64,000 nt of DNA from Areca catechu (lineage: Eukaryota > Streptophyta > Magnoliopsida > Arecales > Arecaceae), in the NCBI GenBank assembly GCA_021397845.1, contig CM038040.1:46333088-46397087 (forward strand). Direction: 5' to 3'. This document shows positions 10,346 through 21,183 of this stretch, in pieces. The position numbers and the translations under genes are program-made. A model generated the notes under the pieces. It ran no database searches. It was not told where the DNA came from and saw nothing but the letters and a program-made list of their open reading frames with translations. Position 1 is the stretch's first letter; every line of letters begins with the position of its first letter.

Positions 10346-13300
10346 ACTTGGTATACCGTCAGATGTCATCACTCACCAACTCAAGGTGGACCCGACTTAC
10401 AGACCAGTCCGATAGAAAAAGAGGAGCTTCGCTACTGAGAGGCAAAGGGCTATTGATGAAGAAGTGAAGAAGCTCTCCGATGCTGGTTTTATCAGGGAAG
10501 TCCATTATCCTGAATGGCTTGTGAATGCCATGATGGTGAAAAAGGCTAACGGGAAGTGGAGGATCTGTGTGGACTACACATACCTCAACAAGGCATGTCC
10601 GAAGGACAGTTTTCCCTTGCCTAAGATTGATCAGCTAGTGGATGCCACGGCCGGCCACCAGCTTCTGAGTTTCATGGATGCCTTCTCCGGCTACAACCAA
10701 ATCAGGATGCACCCGGAGGACGAGGAGAAGATGGCCTTTGTCACCGACAAAGGTCTATACTGCTACAAGATGATGCCCTTCGGCTTGAAGAAAGCCGGTG
10801 CCACTTTCCAAAGGCTGATCAACTGGGTCTTCGAAGGCCAGCTTGGAAGAAATATGGAGGCCTATGTGGAGACATGATTGTCAAAAGTCTCCATGGGACC
10901 GACCACATCAAAGACTTGCAGGAATCTTTTGACACACTAAGGCGCCATCGGATGAAGCTAAATCCTACCAAGTATACTTTCGGGATAACTTTCGGTAAGT
11001 TCCTCGGCTTCTTGGTCACACAAAGGGGAATCAAAGTTAACCCTGACAAGGTCAGAGCTGTCACCGAAATGGGGCTCCGACCAACAAGAAATAGGTGCAA
11101 GAGCTGACAGGTCGAATAGCCTCTCTCAACCGTTTCATTTCCCGATCGGCCGAGAAGTCCCTGCCATTTTTTAATACATTGCACCGAAATGAGCACTTCC
11201 AATGGACTGACGAGTGTCGGTTGGCCTTCGAAGTTTTGAAGGAATATTTGAAGAACCCCCCGTTACTGGCCAAGTCGATGGAGGGGGAGCTTTTGTATAT
11301 CTACCTGTCGGCGTCGGACGAGGTAGTCAGCTCCGTCCTCGTGCGGATCGAAGAGGATGGCCAGCAAAGGCTCGTCTATTACATCAGTAAAGTTCTCCAC
11401 GATGCCGAGGCGAGGTACCCAAAAATGCAGAAGTTGGTATATTCCTTGGTCATAGCCGCCAAGCGACTTCGACTGTACTTTCAGGTGCATCCAATCATCG
11501 TGATGACTGACCAACCTCTTAAGGCGATCCTTCGGAGCCCGGACACCTCAAGTCGACTCGCCAAGTGGGTCGTGAAACTTGACGAGTTCGACATTTCGTT
11601 CCAATCCCGATCGGCGTTGAAGTCTCAGGTAATGGCCAATTTCATTGCAGAATGCTCCTGGAAGCAGAAAGCACCCTCTCATGCAACATAATCACTTGAG
11701 GCTGATGCCATCGACGAAGTAGAACCCGCTTGGACCCTCCACGTAGACGGAGCGTCCAACCTTGTGGGCTGTGGGGCTAGCCTAATCCTAGCCGACCCTA
11801 ACAGGAAAAGTTTAGAATATGCACTCCATTTTTCATTTCAGGTGTCGAATAACCAGGCAAAGTACGAAGCCCTTCTTTCGGGACTGAAAATTGCTAGCAA
11901 ATTGGGCATCGGTCGACTCAGGGCCTTCTCCGACTCCCAACTGGTGGTCAATCAGGTGAAGGACGACTTCGAAGTGAGAGATCCGATTCTGGCCAAGTAC
12001 TTGAAAAAAGTACAAGGTCTCGCATCTCGATTCAAATTCTTCGACATTCTCCATATACCTCGACTGCAGACCTCCCGGGCGGACGCGTTGTCACGATTAG
12101 CTACGGCCGTCACCAACACATCCGACCGAATCTTTATGGAGTATCTGTAGAGCCCAAGTGTCACTGAAGAGCCGATCAAGGTCTACCAAGTTGACAGGAA
12201 GCCTCATAGATGGACTCAATTCTCTCATTTCTGACTAAGGGGACTCTCCCGGAATACCCGACCAAAGCAAAGCATATACGCTGGATGGCTTCCAAGTACG
12301 TCGTCCTCGACGGCGCCCTCTACAAGCGGTCATTCTCACAGCCGCTGCTGAAATGCCTGAGGTCGATGGATGCAGACTATGTACTCAGAGAAGTACATGA
12401 AGGAATCTACGGCGACCATCTTGGAGGAAGATCCCTGGCCTACAAGATAATCTGACAGGGGTACTATTGGCCTACAATCCAACAAGATGTGTCGGACTTC
12501 GTCCGAAGGTGAGACGCATGTCAGAGGTACTCCAACATCCAGAGGAGGCCGGCCAGCCAGCTAACTTCGCTTACCACGCCTTAGCCGTTCGCACAGTGGG
12601 GAATGGACATACTGGGACCCTTCCCTCAGGCATCCGGCCAGCGTAAATTTCTTATTGTGACGATTGATTACTTCACCAAGTGGGTGGAGGCCGAATCACT
12701 GGCACAGATCACTGAAGCCAAGGCGAAAAACTTCGTCCGAATTTCATCATCTTCCGATTCGGTATCCCGCAGACAATCATCATCGATAATGGAAGGCAGT
12801 TCGACAACCCGAAATTTCAGGATTTTTGCAAACAATATCATATTTCTAATCGGCTCACCTCAGTCGGCCACCCCCAGTCCAATGGAGAAGCCGAAGTCAC
12901 CAATCAGACAATCCTACATGGGCTGAAGACCCGGCTGAACGATGCCAAAAAACTTTGGACAGAAGAGCTCCATTTAGTACTCTGGGCTTATCGGACGACC
13001 GCCCGAACAGCAACCGGGGAGACTCCATTCAACCTGACTTACGGAAGCGAAGCCGTCATGCCCGTTGAGATATCTTTGCAATCTTTACGAATTGATCACT
13101 GTGCCGAGCTGACCAACTCGGAACAGCAGAGGGCTGACCTAGACCTACTTGAAGAAACCAGACTCTGAATGAGCTTGAAGATGGTGACCTACCGTCAAAG
13201 GATGGCCAAATATTACAATTCGCGGGTCAAAGTGCGAACTTTCCGAGTCGAAGATCTAATCTTGCAGAAGGCAGAGATTTCGAGACTGACCGAGCAAGAA

Positions 13301-13438
13301 AAACTCTCCCCCAATTGGGAGGGTCCTTATCGAGTCGTTGAAGTGATTCGAGCCGGGACATACCGACTCGAGCATCTGGACGGATGATAGATAGCTCATC
13401 CGTGGAATGTAGATAACCTTCACAAGTATTATCAATAA
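10346..13438 (+). pseudogene. pol: pol remnant of element 1 (RT, RNase H x2, integrase)
   Basis: Reverse transcriptase spans about 10350-11060 with WRICVDY near 10560 and FMDAFSGYNQI near 10675. A one-base loss near 10868-10872 breaks the YVDD catalytic box. 11095-11691 holds the thumb/connection and a gypsy RNase H whose usual first acidic motif is degenerate. 11728-12150 is a second RNase H with HVDGAS, NNQAKYEAL and FSDSQ, so its D, E and D residues are present. The integrase runs from about 12210; the zinc-finger part has in-frame stops, MDILGPF marks the core, and a frameshift near 12740 moves the rest to other frames. The likely ancestral stop is TAA at 13436-13438. Confidence 0.88.
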
Positions 13439-13460
13439 AGTCTACAACTTCTCTTATGAA

Positions 13461-13775
13461 GCACTTCCGAAAGACCGACTCTGGTCGGCAAAGGCTCTAG
13501 GGTAGCCCACCTCCGAAAGACCGACTCCGGTCGGCAAAGGCTCTAGGACAATCCACCTCCGAAAGATCGACTCCGATCGGCAAAGGCTCTAGGACAGCCC
13601 ACCTCCAAAAGACCGACTCCAGTCGGCAAAGGCTCTAGGGTAGCCCACCTCCCGAAAGACCGACTCCGGTCGGCAAAGGCTCTAGGGCAGCTCACCTCCG
13701 AAAAACCGACTCCGGTCGGCAAAGGCTCTAGGGCAGCCCAGCTTCGAAAGATCGACTCCAGTCGGTAACATCTCT
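13461..13775 (+). repeat. 46-base tandem array with hairpin core, element 1
   Basis: Seven copies at a period of 46 (one of 47), starting just after the pol stop. Each copy carries GACCGACTCCGGTC or a variant, a short inverted repeat, followed by GGCAAAGGCTCTAGG. One copy (13565-13578) reads GATCGACTCCGATC, where both sides of the stem changed together. The same array with about 12 copies occurs in element 2. Confidence 0.9.
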
Positions 13776-14350
13776 CGGACTCGGACGAGCCAATGGACCA
13801 ACACTTGGGAAGAAAAATCCTAAGTATATCGATCCGGCCTGAGCTACTGTCCATCTCCGGCCTCCAACATCTCTCAGACTCGGACGAGCCGACGGACCAA
13901 CACTTGGGAAGAAAAATCCTAAGTATATCGATCCGGCCTGAGCTACTGTCCGTTATCCGGCCTCCAACATCTCTCGGACTCGGACGAGCCGACGGACCAA
14001 CACTTGGGAAGAAAAGTCCTAAGTATATTGGTCCGGCCTGAACTACTGTCCGTCATCCAGCTTCAACATCTCTCGGATTCGGACGAGCCGACGGACCAAC
14101 ACTTGGGAAGAAAAATTCTAAGTATATCGGTCCGGCCTGAGCTACTGTCCGTCGTCCGGCCTCCAACACCTCTCGGATTCGGACGAGTCAATGGACCAAT
14201 ACTTGGAAAGAAAAACCCTAAGTATATCGGTCCGGCCTGAATTATTGTCCGTCATCCGGTCTCCAACGTCCTCCATTCCAGACGAGCCAACAGACCAATA
14301 CTTGGAAGAAATTCCTCAAGTGTCTTAATTTGGATTGAGCCGTCGTCTGG
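13771..14350 (+). repeat. About 99-base tandem array, element 1
   Basis: Six copies starting at 13771, 13870, 13970, 14069, 14169 and 14268, each containing TCGGACGAGCC, a CCAACACTTGGGAAGAAAA segment, and a TCCGGCCTGAGCTACTGTCC segment. The last copies are more diverged. It overlaps the end of the 46-base array by a few bases and has a related array in element 2. Confidence 0.88.
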
Positions 14351-14657
14351 AAGATGCTTTCGACTTTGGACGAGCTGACGGACTAGCATCCTACCTCGAG
14401 CCGAAGGATTCATACTTGGAAAAGTTTCTAAATTGGTAACCTACAACGGGCTACTATTCAGTACCTACCCCTTGCATTACTACAAAACCGACTAGCAATA
14501 CTTAAACATATTCTTAAAAGGTAGAAGCTGCGGTCGATCCGACCAACCACTAACAAAGAAGGTGCAACAAAAGAGTTCCATATATATGTGGAAGCCAGTA
14601 CAAAAAGGGTGGATCAGACCTTTACAATCGATCTAGGTCTGTCCCATCGGGGTTACA

Positions 14658-16779
14658 TTAATTCTCGGTTCCATCAACCATAGTTGGGGCCTCGGCTTCC
14701 ACTTCGATCCCCTTTGGTTCGGCCGGAGTGCCCGCGAAGATGCCTGCCACTCCCATATCGGCTTCAACCTGGGCGTCCGACCCGACCTCCATGGTGACGA
14801 ATCCGGTCGGGGTCTTGGCCGCGCCTATGGTCGGGTCTGCCATCTCCGCGTCCCTCTCCTCCGCTGGCTTTGGCAACTGAAGAAAGGAGAGGTCGAGCTT
14901 CGAGAATGCGGTGCTGACCTTGTTGAAGCACTCGTATCCGTAATCGAAACCGACTGTGCCGGCCCCGTTCACCTCCTCTTTGAAGTCTTCGAAGGCCTTG
15001 TACTCCCTCACGGCCGTCTCAGCTGTCGTCTTCATCAGCTCCTGGGTCATCTTCAATAGATCCTTATATCGCTCCACCTCCGCCTGATGGCCCCATGAGC
15101 GCCTCTCGGATTCGACCAGGTGCCCCTCCTCCTCGGCTAGCCGGCGAGTCAGAGCCTTCACCTTCCTTTTCTTACTCTTTAATCTCGCCTCTCGGTCAGC
15201 CTCCCGAGCCGACGAGTCTTCCATCTGCTTCTTGCGGACCTCCGACTCGGCCCACAAGGCAGATAGTTCTCCTTCAGCTGCTCGCAGTATGGACAGCTCC
15301 GCCCTGGCGGCGGTCAGTGCCACCCATGCGGTATCCCTTGCTGCCTCCTCTGCTTGAGCTCTCTTGGTCAGTTGATCCCTCTGGTCGAGCAGCTTGCCTA
15401 AGCCGTCGTCCATCTTCAATGTATCATGGAGGAGCTGTCGACAATCACACAGTTAAAAATTTATATGCAATAAAGTATGGACCGGGGGCCCAAATCCGAA
15501 ACTTACCCCCAATAGGTAATGAAGAGAACTTCTGGCATCCTCGTTCACTGACCGATGGTCGATGTCGGTCATAGCCTTTTGAAGTTGCCGCTTGGCCTGC
15601 TCGGCATCGTGAATGTCATGCCATTTTTGGCGCTCTTCGTCATCGGCGACTCCATCGAGCCTCTCCTTTATCGGTTCGATCGGCGGAGAATGTTGAGTCA
15701 CCTCTGCCTCGGTCGGCATCAAGTGTTCCTCTCCCGCCCGGGTGGCTGATTGCCCGACCGAAGACGAGCACTCCGGTGCCATCGCCTTCTGGCGATCCAC
15801 CAATGGCACATCGTCGTTGGACTCCACTGAGGCCACGGTAGGAGACGACCCCTCTGTCTTTTATTTCTTTGGCCTTTCAAGGGCTGGCTCCATCGCCCGT
15901 TGCCTCTTCGGTTCTCTGGGCGTTTGCTCAGAAATTCGAACGGCCCTCCTCTGCGCCGACCGTGCCGAAATAGTCGCCCGATCTGGCTTCATCTTTCTAC
16001 CTGCCAACAAACAAAGGAAAAGTCAATGAAGACGACAGAGCTAGCAAAAGAAGAAATAATAGGCTTCTCTCGATGGCTTCCTTCCTACCTAGCGTTTGGT
16101 GTTGGCTAATCCCAGCCCGCTGGAGACTCTCCTCATGGAGCAGGGAACCGATGAACACCGGGTCCTCATCATTCAGCCTATGGAAGTCGGCCTCATCGGC
16201 CCTCAGTACCTTCCTCCCACTCGTGGCGTTCGGCTTGGGCCCTCTCCATGCCGGTTCAAAGCTCCATGGCTCTAAGCTATCTACGAAGAAATATCGGGTC
16301 TTCCATCCATGAATGGCCGATGGAAGCCCCCGTAGTATCTTCTGGCCAGGACGGGGGCTGAACACCCACCATTCCTGACTTCAGAAGTCCTGCTTCAGCA
16401 GAAAGAAATTAGAAAACAAAGACAGCCTTGGCTCTATGCCTGCCTCCCGACAAAGGATCATAAAACCGCAAATAGCTCAAATACTATTCGGGGTCAGTTG
16501 GGAAGGCGTAACTCTATAAAAGATGAAAATCTGGACAAGAAAGCTATGGAGCGAAAATTGGAGGCCGGCTTTCAGATGGTCTTCATACATGGGAAGGGCT
16601 CCTAAGGTCAGTGATCCATTTACCCTACCCTCACGGTTTGGGACGGTTAGATGCAAGGTAGACGGGATGCCGTAGACAACCCTAAAGCTCTCCACCCTCT
16701 CCCAAGTCATGGTTGAAGGGATGTCATACGGACCTGGTTCCCTATTCCCACAAGCCAAACTCTGACCACCGGAGGCCAT
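14658..16779 (-). pseudogene. Antisense three-exon gene of element 1 (gypsy-type transposon protein family)
   Basis: Exons 16779-16089, 16000-15507 and 15434-14658, both introns GT-AG; intron 1 is phase 1, intron 2 phase 0. The joined frame has 653 codons with no frameshift but three in-frame stops (near 16480, 16380 and 15860). Exon 1 starts MASGGQSLACG and contains PYDIPSTMTWERVESFRVVY, EDHLKAGLQFSLHSF and PSAIHGWKTRYFFV. That pattern fits the Pfam family called putative gypsy type transposon (Transposase_28); this is recognised from memory. Exon 2 begins RKMKPDRAT. Exon 3 is a long charged coiled coil (about 15360-15000) with an acidic tail. The function of the family is unknown. Elements 2 and 3 have the same gene in the same place. 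Confidence 0.8.
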
Positions 16780-17385
16780 TTTAATGGAAGTTATAAAAGA
16801 GGAAGAAGATGGATGCGGAACTAACCTGGTTCTCGGATTTCCTAAGGGAGCTAGAGCAGCGGAAGAAGGGAGCTCTCTCTCTCTCTCTCGCAAAACCCAG
16901 ACGTAGCGGAAAATCCCCTATGGGTGTTCATCCCTCCCTTTTATAGGTGCCAGGGGGTGGCCTCCCGATGCCTCTAAAGTACCGCGATCCTACGACAGAT
17001 GACACGTCTCTCGGATTTGGCGAGAACCCGATGGGACGCGCCGGATCATGCCGGGTCACGATCCACATGACCGTCGAAGCAACGATGGATGGACCGCTCC
17101 GAACTCTACTCCAACCGCTCGGATAATGCCGCATGGTCCACACCGCATCGGGAGCTTGACGAGCATGCGTTTCAAGACCAGCAGCCATCATGCACCGTAT
17201 CAGCAAAAACTGCCTCCTCTGCCACTGCCAATCCGGTGTCGACACCTGTCTAGGGACGAACATTCAGGACAGAAGGTGGCCGGTCGTAGCACACCAAATC
17301 GGATTCGCCATCATTTAAGGAATGGCATATTTATTACCAAGTGATGCCCTCGTCTTTTGAGCCCGCATGCCCACTCGAAGGCATA

Positions 17386-17401
17386 GGGCAAAGGGGGCAA
17401 C
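17386..17401 (+). other. Polypurine tract of element 1
   Basis: AGGGCAAAGGGGGCAAC directly precedes the 3' LTR, the expected position for the plus-strand primer. Confidence 0.75.
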
Positions 17402-18557
17402 TGTTATACCTCACCAGCCCACTGTCAAGCTAGACCGGTCCCTCTTTGCGGTTCGATCGGACTGCTCTTCTGAAGCTCCGACGGACATACCCCAGAGAAA
17501 GTCTGACCCACTGGAATAGAGGTCTGAACAACCCATTCCTGCTGGGGTCTGGCCCACTGTTCTCCTTCGGAAGTCCGACCCACTGGAATAGAGGTCCGAA
17601 CGACCCATTCCTGCTGGGGTCTAGCCCACAGTTCTCCTTCGGAAGTCTGACCCACTGGAATAGAGGTCCGAACGACCCATTCCTGCTGGGGTCCGACTCA
17701 CTGTTCTCCTTCGGAAGTCCAATCCACTGGAATAGAGGTCCGAACTACCCATTCCTGCTGGGGTCCGACTCACTGTTCTCCTTCGGAAGTCCAATCCACT
17801 GGAATAGAGGTTCGAACTACCCATTCCTACTGGGGTCCAGCCTACTGCTCTCCTTCGAAAGTCCGACCCACTGGAATAGAGGTCCGAACTACCCATTCCT
17901 GCTGGGGTCTGGCCCACTGTTCTTCGAAAGTCCGACCCACTGGAATAGAGGTCCGAACGACCCATTCCTGCTGAGGTCCGGCCCACTGTTCTCATTCGAA
18001 AGTCCAACCCATTGGAATAGAGGTCTGAACGACCCATTCCTGCTGGGGTCCGACTCACTGTTCTCTTTCGAAAGTCTCGAGGGCACTCCCTCTTGGAGGA
18101 CCGGTCGGCCCTCCCAGTCGGCGTCCGACCGACTTACTCCAGGGCTCAGAGAATTCCAGAAACCTCTGTCGGTTGTAACAGAATCCTGCCACGTCAGCAG
18201 CACTACTCCACTACTCCCACGATGCTGCCCTATCCAGGCACCATGTGGCCAATCAGATCTTCCCACGAACAAATCAGTCTTTTTCGAGCTCCTCCCTGAC
18301 GAATTTTGGAATGTTCCATGCCTATATAAGGTACCCGGGGGATCCCGTTTTGAGCTAAGTACACTCTCCTCTCGTCCTACGCAACCCTCTCTTCGATTCC
18401 TCCATTATGTTGCTCTCAGGTTCCTGCTAACTTAAGTATCGAAGTGTCCCCCGCCGGAGCACCATCGGTATTTGGAGGACTTTGTTATAGGTCGATCGGG
18501 AAGGGAGCACTCCAGTGTAAGCCGACCGAGCCCGGTCCAGGAGAAGACGCGGCAATA
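17402..18557 (+). repeat. 3' LTR of element 1
   Basis: 1156 bases starting TGTTATACCTCACCAG and ending GGCAATA, then GGTAT. It carries eight copies of the 72-base unit (about 17500-18075; one copy is three bases short) against three in the 5' LTR, which explains nearly all the length difference. The TATATAA box is at 18323-18329. Confidence 0.93.
17500..18075 (+). repeat. 72-base tandem repeats in the 3' LTR U3 region
   Basis: Eight copies with the shared core CCACTGGAATAGAGGTCCGA, followed by CCATTCCTGCTGGGGTC and a CTGTTCTCCTTCG segment. Because 72 is a multiple of three and the unit lacks stops, long repetitive open frames appear on both strands; they are not genes. The position upstream of the TATA box is where LTR enhancers usually lie. 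Confidence 0.92.
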
Positions 18558-18562
18558 GGTAT
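18558..18562 (+). repeat. Target site duplication GGTAT (right copy), element 1
   Basis: An exact match to 8532-8536, directly after the 3' LTR. Confidence 0.9.
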
Positions 18563-19719
18563 TATGTGATGGTTGTGATTCCGAGTTCCAGAGTCATATA
18601 ATCATGGTCATTGTATGCATGAATAACTGAATTCATGAATTAGAAATCGTTGGTTCAACTTTGAATCAGGGGATCTGAACTCTATATTGCTATTCTTAAA
18701 AGCAACATCCATTCTTACATGGTTTCTTCTCTTTGTGAATGATGCCCATTTTATCCTTCTTTGGCAATGTTAAGGTACAATAGAAATTGAAATGGCAATA
18801 AATTGGAATGAAAATATGGATGGTCATAGCGTATATAATTTATCAAAAAAAATAAAATCGAAATGGAATTTGAATGCTAAAAAAGAATAATAAAAATTAA
18901 ATTTTGAAAGATCAGGATATTCTTTTCCTTCTTAAAAACAGAATAGAAATGTAATTCCTTTCAAGAAGATAGCTAGTATAAAAGCCATTTACTCTCACTT
19001 CTATTTCAGAACCCAACTTTTCTCCACCAGACATACCATTGGAATAGCAAAATCACATCTTTAATCTAAACGGTTCGTTGTTCATTTTACCCTATTCCAC
19101 CCCTCCTGCTCTATACATTGCTTCCAGAGCCTAGAAAACGATGATCAGAAAGCTTTTTATACATTAAGAGACGTGCCAACAATGGGCGCTTGACACAAGG
19201 ATATATGGATGTGATTCCCGGAGGAACAATAGCATAAGATTCCCTAATCACTTGAGGTCCAGATGTTGGTTGTATCAAGCCAAGTACGTGAAAAATATAT
19301 GCAATAGGAATCTCTAGATTGTTCCGTCACTTTCTCGCCTTGATCACTATTCGTCAGCGAATTTCGTGAACTTTGTACATCTTCTTTTTTTAAAAAAAAA
19401 AAAAAAAAAAAATTAGCAAAAAGTGACCCGTCCCTCTTGATGTGGCCCAAGGATCGCACAACGCCTGCTCATGAAAATTTGACATATTAGTTTATAAATT
19501 ATTGATTGAGCCATTCCGTAAGACAAGGGACCTTCTTTTGAGGGCTATTCCTTTAGACAAAGTTTTTCTTCCAAATTTATTTCTGTTGTCTCCTACCACA
19601 TTCAATTAATCTGATAGACGCCATTAATTATTGAGTATCACTTTTGCTCGAGGGCATTATAGTACCCCCTTCACGCAATAGAATGGGATTGTTTTATTGG
19701 ACAATGCATTCAAAACCAG

Positions 19720-19918
19720 AGGAATATTTATTTTTTAGTCCGTGAGTCCTTTGATAATCGAGTACTAGTAATGTCTTTATCCATGCTCTCTAAAAAGGCA
19801 TGTCAACATTGAACTACAAGAGAAATATTTATTTTTTAATTCATGAGTCCTTGATAATCGAGTACTGGTAATGTCCTTACCCATGCTCTTTAAAATGGCA
19901 TATCGACATTAAACTACA
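19720..19918. repeat. Two-copy tandem duplication, about 100 bases each
   Basis: 19720-19819 and 19820-19918 share AATATTTATTTTTTA, GATAATCGAGTACT, GTAATGTC and CCATGCTCT in order, with scattered substitutions. No coding content. Confidence 0.85.
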
Positions 19919-20124
19919 GTCACTTGTGGTATTTTTCTCACAATCAGCCGGCAATCTTGATTTAAATATATTTTGATAAAAAAACTTAAAAATAAAATAA
20001 AAAATAAAAAAATAATCCAAATATAAAATCAAAAATAATAATAATAAAATAATAATCCTGGAGCTCCCGTTGATTGATGATAGTAAAAAAATTAGGAATA
20101 TGTATAATAAATCCCGTTCACTTG

Positions 20125-20305
20125 ACTGATACCAGTGGTAGTCAGGTTGACGTACTCATTTTTGGATGGAGAACGGCTGCGAAAAATTAATATACGCTGT
20201 GTATCGAACATTCCCTATCTGGGATGGGAGACCGTCTGAAAATGACCACATCCGGGATCTAACTCCTCTCCTCCTTTTGATTTACCAAAATATATATATA
20301 TATTG
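20125..20305 (+). repeat. SINE-like fragment
   Basis: It contains AGTGGTAGTCAGGTTGACGT then ACTCA, and ends with GGGATCTAACTCCTCTCCTC, TTTGATTTACCAAAA and a TA repeat. Both the inner word and the pyrimidine-rich, A-ending tail resemble the tail of the repeats at 34856-35345. A shared short retroposon family is the best guess. Confidence 0.35.
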
Positions 20306-21057
20306 AACTACATGCACCTTTGAAAAAAAACAAGAAAAACATTAACCTGGATGAAGCTACCGTCTTCAAGAGACATTGGTACAAGAGATGCTTGAATGCT
20401 AGGTATTCATGGGGCTATAGCTGTCACTACAAGATTCCCCAGGACCTTTTTTTAATCTCATCCATTTCATTCGTAGAAAGAAAAACTTGGAGTGAGAGCA
20501 CGAGACCCCAATTATTATCTTTGGATCCTGCCATTCTCTGTCATATCTTCAGCTATGTTATCTGGATACATCGGCCATTCCCATTCTCTGTCACGTCTTT
20601 GGCTATGTATTATTTGGAAGCATTAGCCATTGCCAGTAGTTTAAGAGTACATGCTGATATATTATAATTCATAAATACTTTAAAGGAATGGCTACTTTTG
20701 CATATTTTTATGATAAGAGCTTTACCAATAAAAATAAAGAATATACATCAACCAATACCTTTTAAGTACAATCATATATGGCATAGAAATCGCATTTACA
20801 AAAAAGTAGGCAATTAGCTAGAGCAAAGCATCACACAAATCATTACTACAAAATTAACTCCACAATCTATCTTACCTTGGCCAATAAGCAACAACCTTTT
20901 AGAAGCTATATTAAGTCTAACAAATGCAGCACATATGACAAAGTGCATGTGAAAAGTATCATGGAATATGATTCTCGATTTTAACTGAACTACTTTTTTA
21001 GCATTTATATAACATTTTCACTAGCAAATGGTTTACTTTTCTGGTCTTTCCTTAAAA

Positions 21058-21183
21058 GCAAAACCTGATCTCCAGAGGTCTGTCCATCGGAGTATCGAAG
21101 CAAAACCTGATTTCCAGAGGTCTGTCTATGGGAGCATCGAAGTAAAACCTGATTTCCAGAGGTCTGTCCATGGGAGTATCGCA
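21058..21183. repeat. 42-base minisatellite, three copies
   Basis: Three near-identical units starting GCAAAACCTGATTTCCAGAG, at 21058, 21100 and 21142, differing at a few positions. They lie about 770 bases past the stop of the cap methyltransferase gene, possibly inside or near its 3' UTR. Confidence 0.9.

Larger units (their letters stand above)
8537..18557 (+). mobile_element. Ty3/gypsy Tat-lineage LTR retrotransposon, element 1
   Basis: A 10.0-kb insertion bounded by GGTAT duplications. In order: 5' LTR (8537-9337), primer binding region, truncated gag, an unrelated GC-rich block, pol (RT, degenerate gypsy RNase H, second RNase H, integrase) to 13438, two tandem-repeat arrays, an antisense three-exon gene (16779-14658), polypurine tract and 3' LTR (17402-18557). 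The second RNase H with intact D/E/D residues is the known hallmark of the plant Tat clade. The 3' LTR ends in TA rather than CA, a single transition. Gag-pol has many stops and frameshifts, and most of gag plus the protease is missing, so the copy cannot be autonomous. It closely resembles element 2. Confidence 0.95.

Noticed and set aside
13461..13775. Possible CRISPR-like array
   Set aside because: The 46-base units are directly adjacent without unique spacers, lie inside a retrotransposon of a plant nuclear genome, and no cas-like gene is present.
17446..18435. 329-codon repetitive open frame on the plus strand (and a 145-codon one on the minus strand) in the 3' LTR of element 1
   Set aside because: It consists of the 72-base LTR repeat, whose length is a multiple of three and which lacks stops in several frames. 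It crosses the LTR promoter and is absent as such in the shorter 5' LTR.
20320..20667. 115-codon open frame in the spacer before the methyltransferase gene
   Set aside because: Starts in an A-rich tract, contains a short nucleotide duplication, no recognisable domain and no promoter or splice context.
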